Position numbers and translations under genes: made by a program. Below are positions 50,296-63,019 of a stretch of DNA of 64,000 nt, one piece after another. This DNA is from Eopsaltria australis (Eukaryota > Chordata > Aves > Passeriformes > Petroicidae). The stretch lies in assembly GCA_034509425.1 (NCBI GenBank), contig JAVTVJ010000014.1, forward strand, positions 496,001-560,000. Reading direction: 5' to 3'. Numbering within the stretch: position 1 is the first letter of the stretch; each line of letters opens with the position of its first letter. A model generated the notes under the pieces. It was given only the letters and a program-made list of their open reading frames with translations, was not told the DNA's origin and ran no database searches.

Positions 50296-52179
50296 ACATA
50301 TGGGACTTGGTTTACATGAATCTCCTCCTTAGTGGTAACCACACCACATGTACAAAACATTTCACAGTTGGTTTCTTAGTTTAGAGCTTGTGGGTTTTCA
50401 GTGTGTTCCCCTGGTGGAATGTGGGCTGAGCAGTGATGCAGTGGGTGGAGTGAAGTCTGGCACTGAGCTGAGGCACGGGGCTGGGTACAACCCCTGCAGC
50501 TTTCTTGGCTGGCTTCTGCTCCTGTCCAGAACTGGATGAATGCTTCTCTAAAGTTTGAAGGGCTTCAATGAGTTGCTCTTGGTTTTGTTGTTGCTGTTTT
50601 TTTTTTCCCCAAGTGGCTAAACAAAGAAACAAAAAGTTAAATACTCTGAAGAAAACATTTGATGTGAAGTTGCAGTCATTTTGTGCGAGAGAAATTCAAA
50701 TTGCAAAGAACAGAAACTCTTTTTCATGGTTGAATATTTTTCCTTAAATATATCTTTTGTCAGGTGTGTTCTGTTTCATACAGTGAAGAGAACTGAAAAA
50801 AAATGGAAGCTGGGGTTTTTGTAGTTTTTTTCCTTCTTCCCTCTTTCCTTTTTCTTCTTTGAAAGTGTAATGTCTCTGCAGTTAGGAAAATGGACTGCTG
50901 TCAGGAGATAATTGATCAGACAGTGAAGAAAATCCTGAAGTGTTTGAGGATAAAGGTTAAATTTCTTCAATTTCAAAATATTTTGAAAGGCTTCAGCTGG
51001 GAAAAGGGGTGTGGGAAATGGGAGGAAAAGAAGTTGTATACATGCTTTTATGGATAGGCACAAGGTTGAGATGAGAGATGTGGTAAAGATTGGTACAAAA
51101 AAAGGAGGAAAATCTTTAACTAAACTCAAATAGAATAGAAAATAATTTAAAACAAACTAAAATATAAATGCCTTTTTATAGGGAAAAATAATCTGAGACC
51201 TTTTTGATGTTTTGTCCATAGAGTCTGTTTTTTCAATATAAGGAGATTTTCTTTTCCCCTTTTTGGTAATGGATTGATGGACTCTCTTTTTGAGTAAGGA
51301 ATGAATACTATTTACATTTACTGTTTGAACTGAGATTCAGGAAATCTAAATGACTTGATGGTGATGTCAAAGGCAGCCCAGCAGAGCTAAGAACAGATCC
51401 CTTATACTTACCCTGGGCTTGTGCTATTCCTAGCTCATATTCCTTGGAAAGAAATCTTTGCTGGTCATAGCTGGTAAATGGCGGTCACTGCCCTTCTCTG
51501 CACGGCCAGGGGTGGAAGGCTGGGCTGTGTGTGACAGTGACACACGGTGCTGTTTGTCACCTCCTAGGGAAGTGCCAGCCTGCCTGTCCTGAGCATCTTG
51601 CCTTGGTTTGAGCAAATGCTCTGCATCCTCTCGGGTGACCTCAAAGAGCTTAATGTGTACATGGTGAATTTGGGTATCTGTCAGGAAATACACAGCATCT
51701 TTCAGAGGGATCAACTGTACTTCTAGGATGGTCACTATCAGCAACTGATGGAGCTGTGCTACAATGCCAAATCTGTGATTCCAGAGCTAGTTCAAATTTT
51801 GTTCAACTTCTGATTTCAGGCAATTATTTTTGTTTAGACATTCCCTCTGCCTGCTATGTTGGCAGCTTAGCTTGCTCCTTTTACTCTTGTGCCTTCTTAA
51901 AAGTTTGGAAATAATGTTTGTTTAGGAGCAACTGCAGTTCTCCTTATATATAATTTTTCCTTTGGTTTAGCTTATTAATAAATGCCTGTTATCACCTTTC
52001 GAAACCAAAAACAAAGTTAAAAAGGAAAATTTTTTCTCTTAACCTAGAGAAAATAAGAACACTGTTCTAGTGTCAAGTGCCTGACTGTAAAAATCATTAG
52101 TCAGGAATAAAATTCTGAGAGACAATGTTCTCAGTTTTATCACTAATATAAAATCACGTAATCTATTGAAAGTGTAAAT

Positions 52180-52560
52180 TTGTTTCTTGCAGACTTAAAA
52201 CTGCTGGATACTGCAACAAAAATCATGTGTGTGTTGGTTTTTATTATTAAGTCTAGCTTTGAATTAGAATTCCCTGTATTACAGCTTGGAGCTAAACTCT
52301 GTTTACAAAACAGTATTTACACTTGACTAATTTTGCAGATCAAACTAATTAAATCAATTAAACTGGTGATTAACCAAATGAAGGCTGATTGCAAAAATTA
52401 GTGGGTTTATTTTGGAGGACTGGAAGTAAGCTAATTACTGCAGTGATTACTTGAACCTGGAGTACTCTAAATGTGGTATAAATTGAAACCTCATAGTGAA
52501 TTAGACTGGGAATTCATTACAGTTTAAAGCACTGTTAATACTATTCAGGCTGCTACTCCT
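52180..52560. promoter_or_regulatory. Candidate conserved non-coding element in distal desert
   Basis: AT-rich with repeated AATTA/TTAAT cores (AACTAATTAAATCAATTAAA near 52345-52364, GCTAATTACTGCAG near 52430) and CTGTTTACAAAACAGTATTT near 52299-52318 carrying a forkhead TGTTTAC. Non-repetitive. Confidence 0.35.
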
Positions 52561-55500
52561 GTGGGAAAATTTCACTCAGTATTTTGTATACTGATAAACA
52601 ATCATTTAGTCTGTGTCCTTTTAAATAACACTGAGCAATTTCACACAATATTTTTTTCTTGTAGCTGAGTCACAAGTCTGTTTTTATGAAAATGAAGTTA
52701 CTAAAACTGTCAATCATATTCCTATACTGTGCATGATGGGAAATGTAGTCCAACCAAGTCTCCTTCCATCACCATGAAACCAAGTGTTCTATTCTGGCTT
52801 CATGTGGTTGCCACAGCATTTTTGGGGTTGATGTCTTACCCTGTGTTTGCCATCTCCAGCTGTTGGCTTGGGCACAGAAGAAATGGGGGTTTGGTTCTCT
52901 TGCCTTGCTCATCACTTAACTGTTGGCATAGCACAGAATGGTTTGTACTAATCCTAATTTGTTGCATTTCACGCTCATACTTGGAAATGTGGCGCTGTAG
53001 AAGGATTTTTAGAAAATGGAACAGATCTGCAAGATTACTCGCTCATTTTGTTTGCCAATTCAAGCTATTCCCTGTAGGATACTTCCCAGGCTCTTTCATT
53101 CCTCCTTGCTTTGCCAATTAACAACGGAATATAAATGTCTACTAAAAATGACCTATATTATAGAGTTCCTTCAAGCACATCTCCTTGCAAGGGGGTTAAT
53201 GAAATTGCACAGAATTAAAATAGAAAGACCTCAAAGAGCTGGAATATTATGTAGTTCGTGGTTATTGCCTATTACACTTATGACTACTGTAAACATGCTT
53301 TGTTTTAAGCTTGTTTTGTAGGATCTTTCATTACATCCCTCATCCAGGGAGGGGTTCCATTTCAGTTCTCACTGCTCCAGTGAATCCAGACACTTGAGAG
53401 TTATGCTTATAAGAGAATTTTATTCTGTGTATTTTTGTAGGTTTGGATTATTTTCTCATGTACATGTACAAGATCCCACTTGTTAAAAAGAAATTTCTCT
53501 AGACCAAAATGCAGAACTCACTCCTTCATTTCAAGGTGTGGAATGTCCTGTAAGCTATGTCCCACTCTAAGCAAAGCCTATGTAGGCCTTTTGCAGCATT
53601 CGCTTCAGAAACTGTTTGCTGGGGATAAGGAAATAGCTACTTAAAACAAAAAAATAAATTAAAAATTAAAAGTATAACTCTTTTCTCCCTGTAGTTGCTT
53701 GACTGGGAATTGCTTCTTTTACTACTTACATTGCATTTTATCAAGGAGAGCTTCAGACATAAAGAAAAGTATCTAAATCTGCAGGTGTTAGAAAAGGTAG
53801 AAGGTGCCAATGAAGCTGTTTTGCTGGGCAGGTAATGTGAACTGAGATTATTTATGGGAATGGCTGAAGTAAAGGTGATGATCAGCACGGGATGGGACAG
53901 GAAACTTGGCAGGCCATAGCAAAGGCTCAGCATGAGCCAGTAGTGATGGAAGGCAGCAGTGGGAAGAGTTTTGGCTATTTTTGAGTGGATCTGGAGTGTG
54001 AGAGCTGCAGATGTTGCCCTCTGTGAGCACAGAGCACCAGAGGAGGTTTCCCCGTGTGAAGGCAGGGCCCAGCTCTACAACGAGTGCAGCCAGACAGCAC
54101 TGTGAAACGAGAGAGCAGCGAAGGGATGCAAACCCCCCAGGGGAGAACTGTGATGAAAGGTGTGAGGGGTGTGAGCTCTGGCAAAAGGCTGTTGTTCTGT
54201 GAAGACTGCAACTGAGACGTGCTCACTAATATTTAGCAACTCTTAGCACGGGGAAAGAACAGCATGTGTTCAGTGTTGTACTTGAGCAGAGTTCAATAGC
54301 AGAACTCATCAAAGCAAAGAAAAGGGAATACCCAGGGAGGCTCCCACACCCTCAGCCCAGCACCTCCTGGGCAGTGGGCAGGCAGCTCCAGCCTTCCTGC
54401 TGGTGGACACAGGGAATTCAGTGCATCTGGTGCCCCCGTGCTCTCCTCAAGTGTTGGAAAGCCCCTGGTAGCGGACACTGGAAGGGGAGGTTTTCATTAT
54501 GACATACCAGTTTTAGGGTTTTATCTGAGTGTGTGCAAGTAAGCTTGCTAAAAAATGCAGTAGGAGTACCAATATGATCCATATCACTACGTATGGACAG
54601 TTTAAAAAGAAAATTACGTTTTGTTGCAGGGTACTCAGTTCTTGAGCAGCTTTCTACTCCCACAGAAATCACCTTCTCCAAAAACAGTCAGATATTCAAG
54701 TTTGTATGTGAAAGTCGCATGAAAAATAATCCTGGTTTTTTGGGGTTTTTTTTCTTATTTTTTAGCAGATATATAATCTTCCATAACTGCCTTTGCAAGC
54801 TACAAATTTTCTTTCTTATAAAGAGGAGTTTTGTTTATTTGTAATGGAATTAAAATATATAAATGCAGATTACTAGCTGAATGCTTTAAGGGAAGAAGAC
54901 ATACGTGTGAAGTACAAGGAAGTGCCAATGCTTTCTTGAACACTGTGACAAAATAAAACACTTTCTCATACTCTGTGCTCATTTAGAATTCCTTATAAAG
55001 CTCCCTAAAGCAAAGAAATCTCAATGGTAGTTTGTTTTTCTAAACTAAGTCAATGTAACTTGTCATTATTTGAATAGATTCGAGTGACTATCAAATTTTT
55101 ATTTTCTGATGCAGTTTTTTGGAAGTTAAATTGCACAGTATCAATCTGAAGCAAGTTTGCTAGTCTTGGGTAGCTTAGACTGCAATAAGTTTTTCCCACA
55201 ATGTCCATTTTCAACTATTCTCCATTATTTAATGCTAAAGGAGAAAGAGAATCTCTTTTTGGCAGCTTCAAATGGTTATAATTCATTTATATTGTGTTAC
55301 CACCTGGAGTGCTCATCTAGGTTGTATATATGTGGGATTTCCACAAGAGCTTAGGAGACAAGTATGTGGAAAGAGAGGAAGCTGAAGGAAAGCATTCATT
55401 AACCAACACGACAAAGGTCTATGAAGTAGCTCCAGTAACCCTGTCTAGAGTAAAATTGGTTAAGAAAGAGGTGTGTGCACTCTTAATAAATTCATCATGT

Positions 55501-57545
55501 AAAAAATTCATTATTTTTCTCAAGGAGATAGCAATATTATTCAAAACGTGCTAAAGTGGGCAGGATATCCCAGGAGTAATTGTGAATTATTAGGTCATAG
55601 GGACCTCATTGCAAACTATTTGCAAAACTTAATTGGTGTAATAAATAAAATATGCATGTAAATTAGACTACTTTCTGAATTAAAGGAATCTGTTATCCAG
55701 CATTGCAAAGATTCATCCTAATTTAATAGGTTTTATATACAGTTTGAGATAGCCATGTTTTATATTTGTCCTGTAAAAACCAGATGGTATTTAACTAAGC
55801 CTGAACCAGCCAACTAGTGACTTCTGATAAATGTCAGTGTGTAATGCAGGGCATCACTGGCAGGGTGACACCGGAGTCCAGTGGGAGTGTAACAGTATCT
55901 TATTTAATTTAGTACACAGAACAAAGTGGCTAAGCAAGGTGACAAAATTAACAGTCATATTTGCTTTATTCTGTCTAAAAAGACTAATTCAGTACTGAGG
56001 CTAAAAATATTAGTAGCTTTGAAAGTTCTGTTTGAAGCCCTGTTATTTATTGATTTATTTTCTATTCATCTTAGAATTCTAGTAGTGGAAAGAAGAGCAC
56101 TAATGAGTGTAGCTGATTTCATTACCCTAGATATAAAATAGGGAGTATCTAGTCATGGTAGTCATGTAATGACTTTGTATCCTAAAGCAAAATCTGAAAG
56201 AATCAAAGTGAAGAATCTCTTAGAATAAATATAAATAGATAGATATGAAGAAGCAGTTAACATTCTCTGTCTAATATCATTGCTAGACTCAATAACACTG
56301 TCTCGTCATCAACCCCAAATCAAGTATTGCATCTGCTTTTTTAAAGCAGTTGATTGAATGAATACAAATGTCTTGCTGTTGTCACTTGGGATAGCACTTC
56401 ATATATCCCATTTTCTAGCCTCTAATTATTCCATTTGTAGACATGAATGCCATTTAGATGTAAGCTAATTCAGCATGGTAACTCAATTAGATTTGTACCG
56501 ACTAGGATTTATGAAACATCAATGGATTCTTGGTGAGACCAATGGGACTACCAGTTATTTATCCCTAAGTCTTACTGATACTGCCTCTCAGGAGCTCAAT
56601 TAAACACGCCAGTGATGAGAATATTTTGTAACAGTAGTCTTTCACAATTAGTCTAAGAATTTTGTAAAGCATATCACATGTAAGGCAGGGCATCATGTAT
56701 TATGCAATACAAAGTTCTCATCTGGCTAGTTCATGATGTTGAAGGGTAAAAGAAATTCCCATCATTGTATTGTTGCTGTAATTACAAAAAACAAAACTCA
56801 AATTGAGTTCATAGCAAGTATGATGAAAATTCTACCTTGCTGATTGGAAAAGTAAAAATCAAACTATATTTATAAAATAGGATCTGCATCTTGCAGGCTA
56901 CAAACAGGTTTTTCCACTAATGTAGATCCCCTTGGAAACCATGAGTTCCCTGTGTGGATTTAGAGCTCTCATTGCACTTGATCCTGGGATCATTTTTTTG
57001 TTCCAGTTTTGAGAAATAAATTCAATGTTGGGAACGCTCACTGAAATTGTGGATTTTAAACAATGGGAAGACACTGTGTGAATAAATCTGCATTTATTGT
57101 CATTAAGTCTTTAAACTATTAGATCTTAACAACAAAGTACTGTGGAATTAGTCATTAGTAGAAACTGAATTATCATTATCAGACAGTATCAGAGTCTGCA
57201 GTGAGCAAAGAGACTGTTGGAGAGTATGATTTTATTCTTGCTAAGGACCCAAATTCTGGCAGAAGAGGTGTTTGCTTTCCACACTGTGCTTTAGGGTGAG
57301 AAAGTGAACTGCTGCAAGATTGGGATTTTATGTCAGTAAGTGGGAGGAGTGGCCAGTGGCATCTGAATTTGGTGTATTGGGGGTTAAAAGTCTTGGCAGT
57401 TTTGCATGGAGGGATGGAGATGGACTGTAGTTCTTGTAAATACATACTGAAAAACTTGATCAGCCAGCTGTGCTGCACAGCTATGGACATCAGCAGGCTA
57501 AAGGCAGGCTTGTGCAGGGCCAAAATAGAGATTTGTGTGGACTGG

Positions 57546-58125
57546 TGTCATGGCTTGGCCCCAGCAGGCAGCCTGGCACCCACAGCCACTGCACCCCCTG
57601 CACAATAGGGTGGGGGAGTCAATTGGAAGGACAAAAGTGAGAGAATTTGTGGGTTGAGGTAAAGACAATTTAATAGGTCAAGCAAAAGCTGCCCAAGCAA
57701 GCAACATGAAGTAAAGAATCCATTCACTACTTCCTGTCAGCAGGTGCATGTTTAGCTGTTTCCAGGGAGGCAGGGTGTCCTCACCTGTAGCTGTTACCTG
57801 GGAACACAGGTGCCATCACTCTGGAAGTCCCCCCTGCCTCCTTCTGTGCCTCAGTTTTGCTGCTGAGTATGATGTACAGTATGGAACATCCCTGCAGTCA
57901 CCTGGAGTCAGCTGTCCTGGCTGTGTCCCCTCCCAGCCTCTTGCCCACTCCCAGCCCCCTCACTGCAGGGGCAGAGTGAGAAATGGAGAAAGCCTGGACA
58001 CTGTGTAAGCTCTGCTCAGCAGTAGCTAAAACATCTGTGTGATACCAGCACTGTTTGGTGACAAATCCAAAGCACAGCACTGCACAGCTGCTGTGAAGAA
58101 AATTATTCCAGACAAAACCAGTCCA
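57546..58125 (-). mobile_element. Solo LTR of a bird endogenous retrovirus
   Basis: The element of about 580 bp starts TGTCATGG and ends AGTCCA, giving TG...CA termini. Its sequence resembles a widespread avian (notably passerine) ERV LTR family. On the minus strand an ATTAAA poly(A) signal (plus TTTAAT, 57669-57674) precedes a CTTTACCTCAACCCAC-type R-U5 segment, which sets orientation to minus. Flanks ACTGG (57541-57545) and GCTGG (58126-58130) agree at four of five bases, consistent with an old 5-bp target-site duplication. No internal retroviral genes lie next to it. Assignment to ERVL- versus ERVK-type is uncertain. Confidence 0.8.
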
Positions 58126-61100
58126 GCTGGGATTTGGGGATATGGCTGGTGTTGTTTGGCATTGTTAGAGTCTCTTTGCTTTGCCTCTTGTTTATGCTGG
58201 GAAGCATGAGGGAGGAAATGCCTGGCAGAGTTGTCACCCAGCTCACCTTAGAAATATTCTCCCTCTTGACTCCCACCTAAAAGTAGAACAGTGTAAATTT
58301 AAATCTGTATTAAAGCCTCTGCACCTCTACTGAATGCACTCAACTTCTGCTGAACAGTGCAGGAAAACCAGCACAGGTACTTTTGCCTAAACATTTTCTT
58401 TCTAGTAAGTAAATTACATATTCTTCCTGCAGATCAGACATTGACTAATCAATGTGCATTGATATAGCCCAACTATCTCCAAAATCACCTGTATGTCTTA
58501 AAACACTGAACCACTGGGCAGCATGCTCAGTCTGGTGGCCTGTAGGTTTTTGCAGGTGTAGTGTCAAGGGTAATGAAGCAATATTTAGGCATTGCAGTGT
58601 ACATCACATTAGGAATGGATAGGCCACACTAACCTATTAGCTATGAAATCATATTGAATTCTATGTGCTAAAATGCTGTCTCACTTTTTCAGACTTTTGC
58701 TCATATGATAAATTTGAGTCTGTATATTCCTAGAAGAGCTGTGCTCAAATTTTCAAGTATGGTTGTTCCTTCACATCCTCTTCTGCTTTTTATGGTACTA
58801 CCAAAATTGAGAATTTGTAGAAGGGAAATGTATTAGGGGACACTCAGATTCAAGCTGATTTCCTGTGCCAGGCACTCTTGGGGTCCCTGACTTGGAGCCC
58901 TTGCTCCCCAGTTGGTCAGAATGCTGGAGCTGTTGATGGCTTGCAAGGTGACTGAGACCACTTTCCTCTAGGAAATATTGTCAGACTACAGGACTGAGTG
59001 TTAATGTGTCAGTTTATCTCTCATGGTGGCTGCTGAAAAATGGACACATAAAAAACTTTTACATGGAATTACGTCATGGGAGAGTGATGTTTGAAGGGAC
59101 TGATTGCTGAAGTGGCATTGTATGGGTACTGATTTTCTACACCATGTGCCATTTCTTTCATCAGATTTACAATAACATGATTATGCTACTCTGTCACTCT
59201 GCAGTTCATACTGTTAACACTGCACTTGTGCTCCTCAGTGCTAGTACGATTCTGTATTTTCTACTCTCTTTGAAAGCTACGCAGGTTTGTGCCTAAAACC
59301 AGCTGGTTAGAGACTATCTTTCAATTTAAAAACCATCCTGCTACTCAAATATTTTCAGCCTATCATTCTTACCGAATTGTTGTCTAAAAGCAATACAATG
59401 AAATAATTATTCACTTGCCAAATAGTTTCCAGTGGATCCTGTCTGCTGTCTTCATTCTTGTTGTTGCTTTCACATAGGATCAGGCCAATATCTTCTCACA
59501 GTGGGAGAACTCATCATGGCTCCACATCTAAGAATTAATTAATTATAAAATTAATAATAGATTTCAGTTACAGTAATTTCTAAAGTGCAAAATAAAGTAT
59601 TACTAATCTCAGTACAGGGTAGTAGAAATCTTCTTGTAAATGTTTGGTTTGTTGGAAGATATTTTTGTGGAAATGTTTTTCCCAAAAACTGTGCTCTTTT
59701 TAATGGAAGTATGCTTGGGAGAAGAGAGCTCTAATTAAAAAACAAAAAACCAAACACCACAAAACCAAACAAAACAAACCTTGTCAAAATTGAATATTTG
59801 CATCTTCTTATTTTAAAATGTTTCCTTTCATGTAAATAGAATTAGCTGGAGAACAAAGAGTCAGTTGAAATATTTTTTTTACACTTTAAGCCAAACCTGT
59901 TCCAAAAACATCTCAAGAATATTTGAAAACATAAGTATTTTGAGTAGAGGAGGGAAGTGCTGGCGAGTCTCCACAAAATCACCTCAGTCACTTTTTTTTG
60001 TTTGCAAACTCAGCAAAGAGGCTGGGCTCAGGCTTGGGACCTGAGCTGTGCTGCACAGACCAGCTCTGGATGTGCAGTGATGCTTTCTGTCCCAGGGAGT
60101 ACTGAGCCACTGCAGTTCAAGATGGGAGCTGGCTGGAATTTTACTTTGTCTTCAACTCAAGAGGTTCACTTTCTGAGGTGAACAGCAGAAAAAGAAGAGA
60201 GAAGGAATAGAGACACCAAGCAACCCTTGGCCCTCCTTGTGTCCTGTTCCCAAGGAAGCTTTTGCTTCCTAGCCCCTCCTCAGTCCCTTCCTTTGATTCC
60301 AACTCACTCCTCATCCTTTTCTATTCGGCACCTATAATTTTTAGGGAGCTGAAGGCCTCATTTAAACACTGTAATTCCTCTGAATCCCCAAAACTGACCT
60401 CAAGTTTCTGTCAGTAGTTATTCAGTCGTACTGATGGATTTATAGGTGTAGTGCACAGGCACATACACAGCCACAGTTTTGCATGGAACTGGACTCACTC
60501 TAGAGTCAGAACTGGGATACCTAAAGAAGACTTGTAGTTTGTCTTCTCTCCTAAGTCTGGATCAGCCCTACAGAAGTCACTCCTGACTGATTTTTGTCTA
60601 CACTGTTCTTAAACCTAGATAATTAAGATGCACAACATATTCCAGTGCTAATGCTAATATTTAGTTTTCCCGCTGAAGTACATGACTAGTTTTTCTTATT
60701 ACCATCATCATGGATGTGGGGAAAAATCATTTCCTTAGTAGCAGCCTTTAGTTCTCTCTTGTAAGAAACCTCTTCTACAGGACAAACAGAACCCCAGTTG
60801 TTTCAGTTTCCCCCAATGGGATTTGCTTGCTCTTATGTTGTATCTGGTTGTCTTCCTCTGGGCTTATCTCCATTTAGTCTACAGGTTTTTTAATCTGGTA
60901 AGTTTTATTTGAATTCTGCTCCTTGAGAACATTCACAACCCTTCCCACCTTCCAATAAATTTATAGGCATGCTCTCTTGTCATCCAAATCAGTAGTGAAA
61001 GTATGGATTGATACTAATGCAGGAGGGAAGCATGGAGAGCCCAACCCGACAGTGCAGTTTGACACTGGAACACTGGGAATTACTCTTGAGGGTGATTTTC

Positions 61101-61127
61101 TACCTAGTTTAGAGTTCACTCTTGTCC
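58126..61127. other. Gene-free spacer between two LTRs
   Basis: Unique AT-rich sequence; no retroviral internal region, so the two LTRs are not the ends of one provirus (they also point in opposite directions). Confidence 0.6.
59740..59779. repeat. A/C-rich low-complexity tract
   Basis: Repeated AAAACAAAAAACCAAAC-type units; similar short tracts occur at 9811-9850 and 22110-22130. Confidence 0.7.
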
Positions 61128-61620
61128 TGATTTTAGCTCATATAGAGTGAATTTTCTTCTTAGTAGCTAGTACAGTGCTGTGCTTTCGATTCAGTACCAG
61201 AGTAATGTTGATAACTCACTGATGCTTTAGCTGTTGCTGAGCAATGTCTACACTGAATCAAGGACTTTCCAGTGCCTCGTGCTCTGCCAGTGAGCAGGTA
61301 CACAGGATGCTGGTGGGGGACACAGCTGGGAGAGCTGACCTGAACTGGCCAAAGGGAGGCTCCAAGGTGTGGAATGTCACACACAAACTGGGGAGTCGAC
61401 TGGGGAGTACCAATTGCTGCTCAGAGACAGGCTGGGTGTCGGTCACTAAGTGTTGAGCAACTGTTCTGTACATCAGCTCTCTCTCTTGGGTTTTATTTCT
61501 CTCTAGCCCTCCTCTTTTTTATGATTATTATATTCTATTCTGTTTTAATTAGTAAACCATTCTTATCTCAACCCATGACGTTTGCCTTTTCTTTTTGAGT
61601 TTCCCTCCCATGGGGTGGTC
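61128..61620 (+). mobile_element. Degraded ERV LTR, related family, opposite orientation
   Basis: From TGATTTTAGCTC at about 61128 the sequence follows the same broad bird LTR layout as the element at 57.5-58.1 kb, on the + strand. Landmarks are AATTTTCTTCTTAGTAGC (61149-61166), an ACTGGCCAAAGGGA block (61344-61357), a T/C-rich tract, then a TTCTTATCTCAACCCATGA segment (61561-61579) typical of the R-U5 region. The TATA and poly(A) positions are mutated (TTAGTAAAC where ATTAAA would be expected), and the 3' end fades out around 61620. It is likely an old solo LTR with no coding content. Confidence 0.75.
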
Positions 61621-63019
61621 ATCCTGTTGCAGAAGGATGTTAGATTTGTGAAAGCAAATCATATCAAATTTTACACATAGCTTGTGTGTGTAAAACTGTA
61701 AAATTGCTGGCGATGTTCAGAGAAGCACAGCTGCAGTTGTGCTTTTCTGACTGCTACCATCAAATCCTAGTTCAGAATCCACAGAATTCCATTGAGATGG
61801 TTCAGGATGAGCCTTGTATCTTTGGCCCTTAAACTGGGGCTTTGACCTGAGGACTCTTCAGATGTCTTTTGTCCTGTGTACCAGATACTGCACACTCAGG
61901 AGCACAGGTAGCAATGAAATGGTGCTGCTTGTAGAGGCAAGGAATGGGAAGAAAGACCCAGTAGGAATTCTCCTCACCTGCTGCATAAAGTGACAGCAAA
62001 TTACCTGAAAAAGTTTCTTCAATTGCTGTTTCCCCTGCAAGCTGGACCCACCCTCATATTGTGAACTCCAGCAGTTTCAGGTGATTGTTGCACCAATGAG
62101 GTGTTTCATGCCTGGAGTTATTTCTTTGATGGAAGAAATAGAGAGCAGGGCCAGGAACAGATGGTTGATAATGACATCTTAATTCTAGAGAGAATGAAAG
62201 TGCTATTTCATTATGGAGTGGTATATTTAAATTGCCTTCAGGTGTTAGTTTAAGAGAGTAGAGGAAGAAAGAAAAGTTAAAAAGATTTTTAAGATTTAGT
62301 AAAAGGGATAGATTGGTACAAATCAGAGCTAGTAATAATGCCCTACAAACCTGTCAGATTGTAGTAATGTGACAAGTGCTTGCTAAAGGGAATCATTGCC
62401 CCATGTATGGTGATGGACTTGTTTCACTTTGATGAATCAACTGGTTTGAATTATTAGAAAAATGAAATGTTTGCCCTGGTTCAGAATTTCCAAATGCCCC
62501 TTCAGGATAAAAGGACATGCTTTATGTCTTTTTAATAATTTGAGAATCAATTTTATGCTATGCAAAATACTCTCTCTTTAAAGCACTAACATACGCTTTA
62601 AAACAAATTCATAGTCCAACTGAGTTTGGTGACTAATAAGCTTCATTTAAGGAATTTCTTTCCTCCTGCTAAACTTTTCTACAAACTGGACTTCTTGTAA
62701 ACAAGTAATCCTAAAGGTGTATTTTGACACTTTCAGTAAGCAGAATCCTGCCTGATAGAAATGTTGACATAAATTAGGATTAATCAGACTAACTCCTACA
62801 TGAATTTATGGTATCTGTATACGAGAGATTGGGAAATCTCAGATATCAATTCAAGACCTGTGTGATAGAAAAGCCACACATTAACATCTTTCTTTCTAAG
62901 AAAGATGTCATTGAAGGGCTGTTACTCTGTTATACATGTCATCTAAAATGTGTGAAAGGTGAATAGATATCCATGCACAAACACTTTCGATCTGTTTGTA
63001 TGCATTTGAGGAAAAGCTC
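61621..63019. other. Gene-free AT-rich DNA
   Basis: No supported gene or repeat between the second LTR and the motif-rich block at the right end of the window. Confidence 0.55.

Larger units (their letters stand above)
29600..57545. other. Long gene desert upstream of FOXB1
   Basis: Almost 28 kb of AT-rich, CpG-poor unique DNA without a recognisable exon, pseudogene or RNA gene. It has small microsatellites (42524, 48034), one isolated YY1-like AAGATGGCGGC (48626-48636) and scattered AT-rich candidate elements. Open frames reach 323 codons at 32045-33016, with no domain I recognise and a composition of ordinary non-coding DNA. Confidence 0.6.

Noticed and set aside
51430..51744. 104-codon minus-strand frame with protein-like composition
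   Set aside because: It reads somewhat like real protein in its first half, but I recognise no family and see no paired splice sites; a blastp match or RNA-seq support would be needed.
58126..61127. A provirus bounded by the two LTRs
   Set aside because: The LTRs are in opposite orientation, differ in decay, and no gag/pol/env-like frame lies between them.
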